From contig JAWPGT010000058.1 of the NCBI GenBank assembly GCA_034638255.1, positions 62,001 to 126,000 on the forward strand: a stretch of DNA of 64,000 nucleotides, given 5' to 3'. The notes below the pieces were generated by a model, which was given only the letters and a program-made list of their open reading frames with translations, did not search any database and was not told the origin of the DNA. The stretch's first letter is position 1, and each line of letters begins with the position of its first letter. The DNA comes from Coprinus comatus (lineage: Eukaryota > Basidiomycota > Agaricomycetes > Agaricales > Agaricaceae). This document shows, in pieces, positions 12,255 through 25,646 of the stretch. The position numbers and the translations under genes are program-made.

Positions 12255-15200
12255 TCAAGTAGATGACTGTACAACCAAAGGTATTGATATCATTCGCGCA
12301 GTTTGCTCGTTCATAACCAAAGGCCCACTGTCAATCTTCACAGCTACTCCACAAGCTCTTAATGCTTCTAGTGCAAGCGTAACAGTTCGTATGGTATCTT
12401 CTGCTGCAACAATGTTGGCATCAAAATCGAAGTTCTTGATGGTTTCTCTAACACGCTTGTCAGATATCGCCTTATCTGAAAGAAGGGGAAAGGCGTCGGG
12501 AGAAGATAGGATCGAGAAAAGGGGGGGTAGGTACATATTTAGAAGATGGAGTCAGTTTTTTTATATTCCATTTTGATCCCGTATTGAGGAGAAGTTTCAA
12601 AGTTTTCGAAACCTTTTACCCGAACGTACCTGGCAATAACGATCGAGTCCCAGCTTCAGCAACTTCTACTTCGACCTCGACATCCGATTCATCGGATAAA
12701 GAAGACAATGACGACAAGTCACTGAAAGGATTTAATGTTGATGATTCCGGCAATTCCCTGGTATAGGCGACAACGGGACAATACAACAATCGCTTCTCCC
12801 CCACAAACCAACGCACATCTTCATCATCAACATGAATCCTATGTTTCTTTCGTCCTCTCTTCTTCTGTACATCCAAATCACTCGACTTTTCCAAATCTGT
12901 AATGATCGGATTATCACCTAAATCCCACGAAGGTTGGTAAGCACCAATAAAAGTTCGAGGCTTCGATAGATCATATGGTTGATGTGGAGCAGATGGTTGT
13001 GGAGAGGTGGTAGATTCCCTTTGACTCTGGGATTGAATTTTTGTGTAACCCTGGACCGGATTCACAACAACCATCCCATCTTCTTGTGACCCTTTAAAAG
13101 CTGTTGCGATTCTCTTTCCATCATAATCGTATACGTTTCCCCAATAAGTATAAGAACTAGGGTCTTCGGTGATCGGTTCTGGTGAAGGAAATCGGTATTG
13201 GTATTGATTTTTTTGTTTCTTCTTCGATGGGGTCAATTGACGTTGTGTAGTCACGATTGACTTGGCCATTGAATGTACACTCGTGTCATCAAAAGGGACT
13301 TTTACTTCCCCACCGAACCCGATGTATTGTTCTCCACGTTTCCGACAGCACTGGTCACAGTTGCATTCATTACGACAAGCAGGACATTCGAAAGCCACAG
13401 ATGGCTTTTCTTGGAAGGTAATGGTGGGGTATCTAACATAAGCATCAGTTCAATTCTCAGTCTTGTTAGCACAACAAAAGAAAGTAACATGCCGTATATA
13501 TAAACATCGATTGCAATATTTCCTCTTGCATAAACATGTCATCTTTAATTTGTTCGACTTGGTTCTGCATTGATGACAATACGAAGCATCTCCACCACGT
13601 TTCCAGTTAATATGACGAACATCATTAGATGTTAACAACCCAACCGCACTTGTTGATACTACCGGCGGAACTTGAACAGAAGCAGAACGCGATGATTGAT
13701 CCAACGAAGTAGTTCTGGCGGTATCCACAATTGAAGCCTTGCGATGTTTTAGAAGTCTTGAAATTCCAGTTGACTTCTTTCTTCTCCGTATGTTTTTTAC
13801 TCCGCGCCTTGGGTTTATGACGGATATGGATGAAGTTTCGGATTCCGGATACAAAGAATCATCCTCGGATTCTAGAGCTAATTTCCAAGTCTTGTTTGTT
13901 CCAACCGATGATAACTGAGCCGAAGATATTGACGATAGTGTACTATCACTTTCAATTGAAGTTCCGTCCTCTTCGTCATCCATCGCTACCTCCTCCTCGG
14001 AAAGAGCTGATAATGTCCCGGTCCCTATCTTGGCATTCGAACCTACCTCAATATCAAATCCTACCACCATATCGCCAATATTATAATCTTCAACCAGTGG
14101 CAGGGTCGGCTGCGTTTGATTACTCGATCGTCCCATATTCCCTAAATCCAAACTAAACCCAGTCGTTGACGCATGAATGCTATTATCAATCGGCAAAGAA
14201 GGTTCCATAGTAGTAATGTCCATCCAGCTTGATTGACCTTTCCCAATGCTGAAAGGGTCCAGTACATCATTATAATGGTCCAACGTTCCCATCGAATCAA
14301 ACTCGTTGTTGAAGACAGAAGGTCCGGCATCCAACAGGAATAAACTATCCTTATCTGCTGTTGAATGTTTCCAAAAGGGATTCCCGACATTCATACCATG
14401 TTGCTGTTCTTCATCTGTTGACGTTGAGCTTTTGAGTGTAAGAGTTGGTATCGTGGTTCAATGGGACTAATTGTTGAAGTTTGACGTTGTTTGGAAACAT
14501 CAGGAGAAAAGTCTATATATTGCTCAAAGTTTGAGCGGGTTGGAGAAATGATGTTCAGAACCGAATTTTCTGTCTCTTCTTCAGATCCAACAGGTTCGAC
14601 CGCCTTCTGCTTCCCTCGAGCCTTCTCTGAAAGGACTTGTTGTGTACCAGAACCAGAATTAGAACCAGAATCATGATCCGTAGTATGATCTAAAATCGGA
14701 AGCGGTGATTGAGATTCCATAATGGTAGCTTGGGATAGTAATAGTAATGGCAGAGCCAAATTCGTGGATGTATGCGCATCCTTCTGATAAGTTGAACCAG
14801 AAGCTGAGGAAACCTGACGAGTTTGAGTTTTACTATGCTTCTTGCTACGCTTCTCTTTTTCTCGACGATCCGAAGCTTGGTTCAAATCGACATCAACAGT
14901 CGGAACCGTAAGTTTATGTTTGTGTACGTGTTTTGTGTGTTTCTGTTGTATCCGCGTAGAATGTTCACTAGTCTTTGATTGAGATTCAGATGTGGCATCC
15001 TCAACAACAATAATATCCTCATCACTATCCTCATCACACCCTAACCATCCTATCCGCCCGCCACAGTGGTACTTCGCATCATCATCACTGCTTTCCCGAT
15101 GACGAGAAAGAAAAGCCACAGGCTTGAAACATGTTTGCTTTACGCCCAAGCCAAGTTGGATCCACGAAACTGGGTCTTTAATGGTTTGGAGGTGACGAAT

Positions 15201-17156
15201 GTTCATGTAAAGGCTAGCTAAGGACGTGTGTTTCATCCGATGAACCTTCAGCTCTGTCTGTTCGTTTGAAATATCTACAACCTCGGCATTGCGTACGCGA
15301 TTTTCCACGTCGACAGGCATATTTTGATTGAAACTACTGCTAGCGCGTATTTTCGATGAAATCTGCGGGATTTCTGTGATAGTTGTCTTCTTCGTCTTCT
15401 TCCTACTCTCAACTTCGTGCTCTACGGGTTTATCCTTCTTCCGTTTCCGCGTTGATGAAATGTCTTCGTGAATCGGATCATGAACAGATATATGCGGTAT
15501 AGTAACTTCTGGTAGAGAAGCAGTAGTTTCAGTATCGTGTTTAATATGCCGGTAATCCTTCTTCCGTTTACCAGCGGGAAAAGGAGGCACAGCTACATGC
15601 GATAACAGCACCCGTCGTCGTCTCCAGGGTATTTCAGATGGCGATCGAGTTTCAGGTGGTGTGAAAAGATCGTATACCGATTTATATGTTGTAGGATGAG
15701 GTGGTGGAATGGATGTAGAGGAAGAACTGGATGCAATAGGTATTGCTTGTGAGATATTAGCGAATGAATGGGTGGAGGAAGAGGGTTGTATTGGTCTGTC
15801 ATGTAGAAGGCGCGGCTTCACATTAACACCTTTGCTTTCTGGTTTAGTAATATATCCGTGTAGAGTACCACCAGTTCCAGAATGGTGAAGAATTTTGTTT
15901 GGTGAAGAATTAGGTGATGTCGTAGGTCTGGCCTGTGATGAAAATGTCTTGAGTTGAAGCAAAGCTTGAGATGCTGAAACTTACCGACGATGACGATGGT
16001 TTCGATTTGTGTGTTAGTACTAGTACTTCTGAAAATGAAGAAGAATCCTAAAGGCGAATCAAGTTTGAGCACTCAGTTCTTCATGTATACTAGATAATTC
16101 TACTGACATCAGCGGATGAAGTGGTTTTACTGGTTGCCGTTGAGTTGGTTTGCAATGTAGACCTATCCTCGGGTATATAAAGTTCTTTGGATGTCTATAT
16201 TCCTGTTGTGAGATAGAGATAACCAGTGCTCGAAAAATTGACTGACTAGTGGTTGTGAAGATGGGTGTGATAAATTAGAGAGTGACTCAGGTTCGCTTCT
16301 GTCTCTTTGACCGGTACTTATGCATGTTCCTTTCTCGTTCTGGTAACTTGAAGACGACGACTGTGAATGTCGTTTGAATGACAAGGATTTAAGAGCATGC
16401 TTCGATGATCCGGTGGGGGTTATACTCGGCGGACGAGAAAAAGGAGTAATGATAGAGTTGGATGCACCAATATTTTGTGCTTGATGACCAGCAAGAGCTT
16501 TCACCTAGATAAGATGTCGATGTTCATAGACAAGCCGTGGGTATAGAATATAGTTATACCTGGTTGCGGCTCGATGGAGATGTGAGTATCGAATGAGGTT
16601 CTCGAGGTATTGTCGGTAACGCAGAAGGTCGTTTATGTGGTAGAGAACCAGTTGTAGTAGGCGTCTAAGGGGGGTCAAATAGATATGTAGCAATAATACA
16701 TCAATCAGGCACATAAATAAGCACCTTGTTGTGATTTGGTCGTATCAAGTTGCCTGGTAAGATAACTGAAGTTGCTGGATTAGATTGTCGTATAGTAGTC
16801 TCTGGTAGAGAGTACGCTTGTTCAACGACTGCAGCAAACATAGTCGCATAATCATTGGCACCCTGAGACTGGCGCGGTGTTATCACAAAAGCTATAGAGG
16901 TGTTCCTGACACATACCTTCTCTCTCGCCACCACTTTCCGACTGACAATCCCTACATCTTGGTCCGTACCCTCAATTTCAACATTTGACGCGTCTTTGCT
17001 CAACGAACTTGACCCTGTAAATGACGAGGAAGTTGTAGTGATATTAGAATGTGAGATATCTGTATGTGAGCGTGACCCCTGGCTGTCCTGAGTATTTTGT
17101 GGTAATTTATGCAGAAATGTGTCATCGTCGCAGTCGATGATAGTGTTGGTCTTCAT
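12255..17156 (-). CDS. Large nuclear protein with CDCA7/R1-type zinc domain (zf-4CXXC_R1)
   Basis: Probable chromatin or transcription protein of well over 1,000 residues. The proposed start is MKTNTI at 17156. The N-terminal two thirds (16 kb down to 13.6 kb) are Ser/Thr-rich, disordered and studded with Lys/Arg clusters (STRKRKKDKPVEHEVESRKK) that look like nuclear localisation signals. The zinc domain starts at about 13590 with YCHQCRTKSNKLKMTCLCK, then YCNRCLYIRY, and after an intron FECPACRNECNCDQCCRKRG. These are the paired CxxC motifs of the family, whose animal member CDCA7 recruits HELLS for DNA-methylation maintenance. The domain is split by a GC-AG intron (13433-13492). The last exon (12255-12505) encodes a short helical tail joined in phase to the preceding acidic VEVEVEVAEAG stretch. 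Boundaries among the N-terminal exons (15.9-16.7 kb) are not resolved. Confidence 0.7.
13433..13492 (-). other. GC-AG intron inside the zf-4CXXC_R1 domain
   Basis: Donor ACG|GCATGT, acceptor TTAG, 60 bp, phase 2. It rebuilds an Arg codon and joins NRCLYIR to YPTITFQEKP. The GT immediately downstream is phase 0 and would destroy the second half of the cysteine array. Confidence 0.75.
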
Positions 17157-17260
17157 TGACTGCGCTTGCAAATGAGCTTCATGGAGGACAGGAAAGTGTC
17201 TATTCCCAATTTACTTTGCACTTAGCAACACGTGCTTTATTTACGTCATCATATGTCTAC

Positions 17261-19018
17261 CTACTCGTCCGATTCGACAGCCAGATTTGCAAGTTCCTTC
17301 GCAACAGCCTCCTCCATTTCACATATTTTAAGGCTGTCATTTATCCTCACAGGCTTTCTGTTAACATTGAGATAGACACGGAAGAATGACTTGGTATTCT
17401 CAGTGGCTTTCGACCTTCTCTTCGGGGATGGCTCCAACAAGTAATCGTTCTACGCATAAATTAGGAACGTTTTCATGCAATAAATAAATAGAGAGCTGAC
17501 CTGTCCAACTGTGAACTTGACTCTCCCATGCAACGTGCTCGATAAATAAAAATCAATCGGATTTCCGTCAGTGACAAGGTAAAATCTAAATCGCATCGGT
17601 AAGTAACAAACTTTTTCAGTAAAATGATAAGCTCACATTGTCGTAAATGCAGGAATATCCGGCTTCCTTGTGCGAACCTCATCGCCCTCATCATCCTCAA
17701 TTCTTTCCCATCTATACCGCGTATCCGTCATAGTAATTTTACTAGTCGAAATCCTCTCTGCCCTCCAACGGAGTTCATCTTCCGGAACATAAATACTAAC
17801 ACTAGGAGAAATCAACCCAAACTCTCCCCAGGTCGAATAAATGGACAAAGTAACACTCAAATAGTCAGTCCGGGGATTACTGAGGATATACAAATATGCA
17901 TCTTGAACAGGATTGGCATAACTGTAAACCTCATCTGATCTGGCGTCTCGTAGAAGGTTCCAAATAGTAGTCGTAGACGCTCCGATTAATTTGGGGTTAC
18001 GATTGGACGTTGACTTCCATTGCGTATATGCGGCTAGGTTGGTTGGGTTTGCTTTCAATATCGCTGCATCATTTTCATCTCCACCGACAATAGAGACCAG
18101 GCGTTGTTCGAGTGTCCGGAATCTCTGGTACTGCCTCTCCTCGAAAACGGTTCCATCATAATTACCACTAGTAGTGATGCCATGGAAAGCTGCGGCTACA
18201 TCTCTGGAAAAATTCTGCTTAATAACTGCATCTCGATTTGAAGCCCATATGCACTATAAAATAGGAATAAGTAGGTCATATTCTCGACTATTAACACTTA
18301 GACTAATTTCACTTACCATTTGGTATCTAGATCCGTATCGAGCGGACAAGAAAATATGGGTCCCAAATTGAGAGAAAAAATTCCTATATGCACCAAGTGC
18401 GGCCGGCGTGAAAGGTTTAGGAAGTTCTCGTAACGCAGGAAGTAACTGGGCTTCGTTAATGAAATCAAGGTACCTATCCAACGCCGCATTGTAATCTTGC
18501 GTATGGAATTCAAAGAACCCGAACTGCCTATCAGGTGGGAAAGTTTGCGATACAGGCAAGGACGATGGATCATCAGCAGTTAAAGCCAAATAATTGCTAG
18601 CGGCCTCTTGACTTGATCTGAATGTACGTTGCGCTTCAGAGCCTGTCGGGAAGGTAATTAGATCCTTCGTCAACGATTGTTGGCTGTTGACGACTCTAAT
18701 TATGCTCGGTACGCGATACTTGACTTTTTCGGATCCTATGAGGATGCTGAGTCTTTCATCCAGGTTGGTGTCATGATAAGGGAAAATTACTGACCAACTT
18801 CTTGAATGGGTGCTGTGTGTGGGTTCACAGTGATGGACCTTTGGTTTGTCGGAGTAGCGTGGCTAATCTGTCATCAAATAATGTCAGTTCAAAATGAACC
18901 GGTTTTCACTCGTCATACTCACAGAGCCTAGATTAATTGGAACGGTGCTTGATAAATCAACACCATAGCCCAAGAGGCCTGCAGCAGGAAGCATGGGGGT
19001 CATATCTTCATCAGACAT
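17261..19018 (-). CDS. MACPF-domain protein P1 (divergent paralogue)
   Basis: Member of the membrane-attack-complex/perforin superfamily, whose fungal members (such as pleurotolysin B) form pores with aegerolysin partners. The ATG at 19018 begins a short leader containing GLLGYGVDLSS. The family signature is AYRNFFSQFGTHIFLSARYGSRY (aromatic, FGTH) at about 18400-18310. Downstream are NLLRDARS, YSTWGEFGLISPS and a final DGNPIDFYL segment. It shares exon order with P2-P5 but is clearly the most divergent copy. Its C-terminus is different, a roughly 60-residue tail with Lys/Arg followed by an acidic end (stop at 17261). No N-terminal signal peptide is visible, as in other fungal MACPF proteins. 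I see no frame break. Confidence 0.72.
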
Positions 19019-20030
19019 TTCGGCTATGGTTCAAAAATGCGTTCGAAATCGAATGGTTTTGCCTCTCCCAGCGACTAACACACAGAGGTTTAAATAGCGA
19101 CTTCTGCTCAACCTTGGTGCAAAACCGGAATGTTCCTTGAACAACCATTCAGGATGTCCATGGTACATTCCAAGTGTCACAAACAATGGGGTTTTCCGCC
19201 ATGACGTCACGAAAAAGCTTATTTATAGTCCAGGACTTTTGTTTCCCCTTGACATACTGCCTCGAAGAATCACTGCCTCCGCCACAACACCCCTCACTTT
19301 TCTATGATTCTGTCGAGGCTCAAAATTAGCTGTGGCTTATTTCGATACATGACTTCTTGGTAATTCCCGAATCCCTTAATTAGGGGTGTCACAAGATCCG
19401 ATGAAGTCAACGGCAACAACTTCCACTTCTTTTGTAAATTTCTATCATGTTAACTATTCGCATGTGCTCATTTTAGATGTTCTTGGTACTGTAGTGGTGC
19501 CGAAGAGAACTGTTCTTGCATCATTATACGACGGATAGGAGTAATTGGGTGAGAACTTGTTTGCAGTTTCTGTTAGTGATGTGACAACCTGATGATAGAT
19601 ACTTACTTGCATTATCTTCCTATACCCACGGAGCTGGGATATCTCTCACAACTATCGGTGGATAGAATCAGCTCTACCTTCTAAAACTTCGAGAATCATC
19701 AACTCCAATTCTACGACCGAACAAAGAATGTAAGTAAAATTCCAGCTTTCACTTCAATCTGAAAGACAGCTTGCACGATTCGTACCTTACCTACACATTT
19801 GCAGCTATTGTAAATCAGAAACACTTTGACCTAATTTTAACATTCACTCTTTAGTTCGGTTTGAATTGTCCGGACTCCGATGAAGTGGAAGTGGAAAACT
19901 AGGAACGTCATACTTCATAGAACAGAGTACCAAGTATAAAAGAAACAACAGTTTCCTTTCTTTCAAGACTCGGACTACATCTACATCCGTCCGTCTCGAA
20001 TCAAATCATTTACTCGACTCTTTACTGAAT
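19019..20030. promoter_or_regulatory. Shared divergent promoter of MACPF genes P1 and P2
   Basis: One kilobase between two divergently transcribed MACPF genes, with no coding frame. A TATA-like element (AGTATAAAAG) lies about 95 bp upstream of the P2 ATG. Divergent arrangement allows co-regulation, but no specific operator can be read. Confidence 0.45.
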
Positions 20031-21925
20031 ATGGCCGAAGAAACCAGCAAACGGCATCACCCTCATCATCGATCTTCCTCTCGTACTAGAAAGGATATTG
20101 AACCTCGTGCGGACCCATTGCCTATCCCTGCTTTAAACTTCCTTGGATACTCTCTTGATCTGTGCACTGTCACGCCTCTCGATGTTGGAAGTGTAAGTCT
20201 CATCCCGAGTCCCGCGTTTCTCTCTCTCGCTCACTTTATTATTATTATTCACTAAATTTTTCTTCTACTATATAGGTCAGTGAATCTGTCAAAAGAGCTG
20301 TTCAAGTTATCGATGTGAACCCACACGACAGACCCTACGAAATCGAAATCGGTAAGTTACTACAGTTTCACCAACAACTCATAATAACCTCTCTCTCCGT
20401 AATCAAAAAAGATGGTGTCCTATACAGAGTTCCTCGAATGATCAATATTAACTTCCAAAGCAAAAGTGAACAAGCCTTCGAAAGTTGGGGTAACGGTGGA
20501 GAAGTCACAAGAGCATTTTTAAACGACAACGCCTTAACTTCTCGGTTCGGTGCAATTGCTGGATCTTCTTCATCTGCATATGCTTTCCAAAAATCTTTCC
20601 TTGACAGACACCAATTTGGCTTTTTCAGTCAGAATACTTCTGCCTATTCTGCCAATTTGAGGGGTTATTTGCATGCGCTTAATGAAGAGGAATTGGGTAG
20701 ACCTATAAAGAGGTTACCGAAGCCATTTGCAGAGAATACGGAGACCTTGAGAGCTTATAGGAATTTCTTTGCTACGTTTGGAACTCATGCCATTGTTGAT
20801 GCACAATATGGATCTCGATTCCAATTGGTACGTGGTACATTATGATTATGCTGTATGCACGATAATGATAATTCATACAACTTCCATTTTCAGGTTGTCC
20901 ATGCATCCAATAGCGATTCCTCAGTCAACAATCGCTTCAATGCTAACATTCGAGCCAACTTCGGTGGTATAATGTCTAACGGTGTATACGATCCAGCTGT
21001 AAAAGCTGAAGATCAATACAAACGATACGAAAACTTTATGATGCGATCACTTTCGATTCGTGGTGGTGACAAAGAACTTGCACTCGATATTCAGGCAACA
21101 CCCGATTCTTACCCACTTTTCGTCAAATGGCTCGATACGGGGCGTACCAATCCAGACATTATGAGTTTCGGTTGTATGGAACTTTGGAATTTGGTTCGTG
21201 AAGCTGAAGATTTGGATATTGCAGATTATGCAGATCCTTTATTGGATGCTTTTAAATATATAACTGCACATCCTGAAGTTTATAGAACGGCTGTCAACTT
21301 GACTATTGAATCGGATTGGGGAGAGATTGGATTACTTACTCCTAGTGCGATTTGTCAACTAAATCCGGATAAACCGATTGAGGATCCGGATAATTTGGTG
21401 TTTAGGGATACTAGGGTTAGGTGGGGAAAGGAAAGGAGTCATGTTTATAAGAGAGTTTCAATCGAGTACGTTTTTTCTTCTTATTTTCTTGTTCTTCATC
21501 ATTAATAAATATGTTAACTTTACAGGTTCTGGATACTTAACGATGGCTCACCGATTGATTTTTCAATCTCACATGGTTCAAATGGAAGTGCACCTGGTAG
21601 CGGAACAGCCATAGTGACTTTCGGTGGTGTACGTTACATCGTCAATTTTCTGTTTCCAACTGTACTAATTTTTGACATTTCTACTATATAGCAAAGCTAC
21701 ATCAATCGAGGAATTATCGATAATAACTGGAATACGATGTTCTTCTACCAGAAGAATGTGGCAGGTACTCCTGTATTCCGTCATACTCCTATGAAAAGGG
21801 CACCAGCGACTACATGGAACCAAATCTTAAAGGAATATCTGAAGAGACAGAGAAATGGAGATATATCAAGTGTAGAGGGATGTGAATGTGTTGAAGCTGT
21901 TTTCGATCCTGAACCTGAGGACTGA
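20031..21925 (+). CDS. MACPF-domain protein P2 (intact)
   Basis: The best-preserved copy of the cluster. The ATG at 20031 opens MAEETSKRHHPHH, then PIPALNFLGYSLDL, the N-terminal motif shared with P3-P5. Successive exons carry the GSSSSAYAFQKSFLDRHQFG segment, the MACPF signature AYRNFFATFGTHAIVDAQYG (about 20755-20815), SSVNNRFNANIRANFGGIM, WNLVREAEDLDIADYADPLL, ESDWGEIGLLTPSAICQ, NDGSPIDFSISHGSNGSAPG and a C-terminal TWNQILKEYLKRQ tail. All introns are short GT-AG and join in phase. No hydrophobic signal peptide is seen. The expected role is as the pore-forming component; an aegerolysin partner is not encoded in this window. Confidence 0.8.
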
Positions 21926-22547
21926 GGTCTGAATAGGGTGAGGCATCTTGTAATGTCGTCGTTTTTATATGTTCTTTTTGTACAATACAAGTTGAATCAG
22001 ACACGATGCCAAAACTTTCGGCCACCAAGCTGCGGAAACACAAACGGCAATGCGTAGATCCTTAGAAGCGTGACGCATAGGACGCCCAGTCAGCTTGTTA
22101 CAATGCTGCAGAATCCAGGACATTCCGTAAATTTTCCTCAGCCAAACGGCGAAGTCGAGGTAATGACTCGATCACTTGATGACCTCAACTGTGAGTGTAG
22201 ACACCGAAACAACCCGAACCGCGAGTCCAAGTCTCTTCACTGGGCATTCGGAATTCCGTCAAAGGAGGTAGGAATAGCAACATAGCAACAGGCATCCGAA
22301 CCGGTCCAAAAATTTAAGGATAAATAAAGTATTTGACTGTGCCAGATGATTTATATTTTCGAGCTCCAGCACTAAATCAGAGTCAAATGGCTTCGCCAAT
22401 GGTCATATTACATGTGTCCGTCTCTGCAAACCGGTCCGACGAATCACTACGTTACAGAATTACATTACAACCCAGATACAGCTAAGGCTACCCCACATAA
22501 ACTAAGTATCCTGACATTCCTACATTTCTGGATCAAGGATTCATGCC
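21926..22547. other. Convergent 3' region of P2 and P3
   Basis: The part from about 22070 on is repeated downstream of P4 (27238-27650), so it belongs to a duplicated unit. No gene is visible. Confidence 0.55.
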
Positions 22548-24445
22548 TCAAGCGTCATTGTTTGGTTTAGACCTCAACTCGGAAGAATCAGAACGTAATT
22601 CACCTTCCTCCGAGTCCTCAGCACGATTAAACTGACCATCCTCCTGTTCCTTCAGATACTCTTTCAGTATATCATTCCACGTCTTGTTGGTCTTTGATGT
22701 ATGTCTCGGATACACCGGGGAACTGGACACTTTTGCCTTGTAGAATTCTGTCTTATTGCTCATGGTTCCTTTATCAGCTTCGTATCCCCGCTGCATGATG
22801 ATTTCGAGGGAAGTAGTGAGCATTAGAGAAAGTAGAAAGAGAGTTTAACAACATACCCCAGCAACAGTAACCTTAGCACTACCATTTCCGGCTCTTTCAT
22901 TCGGCCCGTGACCATATGAAACCCAAAAATCAATGGGAGAACCGTCGTTAATAAGCCAAAACCTATGTGAATACTTTCTTAACACCCAGAAATGGTTTCT
23001 ATGAAACGACATACTCGATGGTGCTGCTATCATTTGTATCGTTTTGACCCGAATTTGACTTATCACTGTCCCAAAGAACCGTATTCTCCGAAACAGTCCA
23101 TTTCTCAGAATCCTCAGTCCGTTTATTTTGGCATATAGCACCAGGTGTCAACAACCCAAACTCGCCCCAGTTAGATCCCACAACCTCAAAAGTCACTGAC
23201 GTCCTATAAACTTCAGGATTCGCTGTGAGATATCGAAATGCATCCAACAATGGATCCGCATAACTCGAAATATCACCATGGCTCGACGTTCGAACAAGAT
23301 TCCAGATTTCTATACAACCAAATTTTATAGCCTGGGAGTCGGATATAGCATGTGCATGTGGACCTAAAATGGTTGTGTTGACCCATTTTGTAAAAAGTGG
23401 GTAAGAAGTTGGGTTTTGGAGGAATTCGGTAGCAAGTTGGTTGTTTCCACCAGTGATGGAAGTCTTGTATTCTAACAGGATTTTGAAATGTTCATATTGC
23501 GCTTCTCTTTTGACGTTTGGGTCGTAATTTCCTTGAGCCATTATGCCACCGTAATATGCGCGTATGTCGGCGTTGAATCGATTATTGACAGCGCTATCGC
23601 TATTTTTTGCGAACGCGAGCTGTTTGGCGTCATATAGTTGTAAGCAAGATGTTGAACAGGAGAGAAAGAAAAAGATTTGAATGCATACTAATTGAAAACG
23701 TGAACCATATTGACACTCAACAACAACATGGGTTCCAAATGCCCTAAAGAAGTTTCTGTAAGCTTGCGCAGTCGCACTATCATTCTGAAACGGTTTCGGT
23801 AGCTTCTGGATCCCTTGCAATATGAGAACTCGTTCGCTAAGCATAATCGAATCACCAGTGAAGATGGCTGAGTATAGAGGACTACTGTGACTAAAAATCC
23901 CGTATTGGTTCCTATCGGGGAACCCCTTTTCGTACGTTGGTGCAATAGTCGATGCGGGTCCAGAGAAAGTACCATATTTCCCGTAAAGTGTATGATCGGT
24001 TTGAAACGCTTTATTGACTTCACTACCTGTAGTCCAGGTCTGGAAGTTTTCTTCCGTTCCTGTTCTAGTAGTAATGTTAACGGTGAGAGGAACGTTATAC
24101 TGTACCCCGTCTAGCGAATGTAACTCGTTAGTAACCTGAAACATGAAAACTCAAAGCCATATGACTCACGTATTCCAATTTCCTTAGATAGATCAACGTC
24201 TGGGTCAATAAGTCTCATCGATCTAATGATACTATGAGAAATCTGATAATAACAATTGTTCCATTAGACCCGATGCCTAGAGAATATGAAATCCGTAAGC
24301 TGAGGATGCATACATCGTTGGTATCAAATGGGGCGCTAGCTGTCAGTAAATTGATAGAGTATCCAAGAAAATTTAGAGCTGGGAGGGGCAAAGGCAACAG
24401 TGTCTGTTGGGAGGCAGCAACAGTTGTGTCACCACCGGTTTTCAT
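22548..24445 (-). CDS. MACPF-domain protein P3
   Basis: Paralogue of P2 and closest relative of P4. The ATG at 24445 starts MKTGGDTTVAASQQ, followed by PLPALNFLGYSINLL. The MACPF signature AYRNFFRAFGTHVVVECQYG lies at about 23770-23690. The exon with SAVNNRFNADIRAYYGGIM, the SNWGEFGLLTPGAICQNK segment and the NDGSPIDFWVSYGHGPN segment follow, then a TWNDILKEYLKEQEDG tail rich in Glu/Ser. The ORF appears intact; the intron after FQL (about 23640-23690) happens to be in frame, so the exact splice there is uncertain. Its 3' half and 3' flank are nearly identical to P4 while its 5' half is not. Confidence 0.75.
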
Positions 24446-25646
24446 GATGGTAGCAGTACAATACGATGTGTGGAGTGCTCGAGTGAGTTAAAGAGTACTG
24501 AACCCGACTTCAATGTTTTTATGCTATCAGGCAGCTCTATTATTACCAAATGTATGCCACAGGGTACATTTGGATATTTGGATGAGGTTAGTATCATTGT
24601 ATCTCAAAATGTGAGAACGACTCCGAGTAATCTGAACATGAAGTTCGCGTCACTGGATCACTATCCACTTGTTCTACTTGTAATCTCAGGCTTATCAAGG
24701 GGAGTCATTGAGCATTCCAAGTGTCACTGGAAGACAAATTCAATGTTAGTGGAGCCTTCTGTTCGGAACGTTGATCATACTTTGGTGATTACAATAAATT
24801 CTCGGGTTTTCTCCAATATAGTGGCGTACCACTCCTCTTTCTACTTGGAATTTCTCAGCCAGTGGTAGTATACTACGTTACATCCAGAGTATGTTTATAT
24901 TAGTCAACCCGACCGGTGACCTTCAAGTTGATCTTATTACTTACTGTCGACGACACAGTTCCATGTTGGCCACTACGTAGTATACGTTTGTCACTCTGAG
25001 CCCGTGCTCTAACAAATACCCAAACACTACAGCGGACCTGCATAACTCGCAACTTTCGAGGTTCGCAATAAGATTCTAATCATTTTATTCATGTAGTAGG
25101 CGTCTGTATTTTTTAAGTTACCTTTTTTCACTGAAAGTTTTGGCTCAGTCACTGCTCTGACTTGACACTGCACCGTGTCAGTACGAAAAAACCAGAGCTT
25201 TATCTCAAAAACACAAACGCAAAGACAAACACCATCCTGAGTTTAGCGCAATTCGTACGAACATGCTAGACATGGGCCTGATCTTGAAATTTGAAATTCA
25301 ATCTATTAACAGATAAGATCTATTTGAAATATCATTCATCACTTAGGGATCTCTACTACAAGTTTGGCAAGTTCCAAGTTGCTTCTGTATCAATGGGCTA
25401 TAGACAACTTGAAAGGGATGTAGAAAGTGGTGAAAAAGGTTGTGAGGTTGAATCCACAATTTCACATACGTGGAGTATGATAGTAGCCGTACAGCGCATT
25501 TTGCAGTCTGAGCTTGAAAAGTAGCTTGCCATAAACAAACTTATGTGTACAATCAGTGACCCCGAAATAGATAGATTGTTACTAAAACCCAAGCCTGTGC
25601 ATAGCGCAGGTACACCATAGTGTATATAATCCGTTGCGGATCCATC
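24446..25646. other. Promoter side of P3 and unassigned sequence
   Basis: About 24450-24900 resembles the sequence upstream of P4 (36380-36700), including GTTAAAGAGT and TTTTTATGCTAT blocks, so the promoter was duplicated with the gene. From 24900 to 25646 I see nothing with coding support. Confidence 0.5.
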
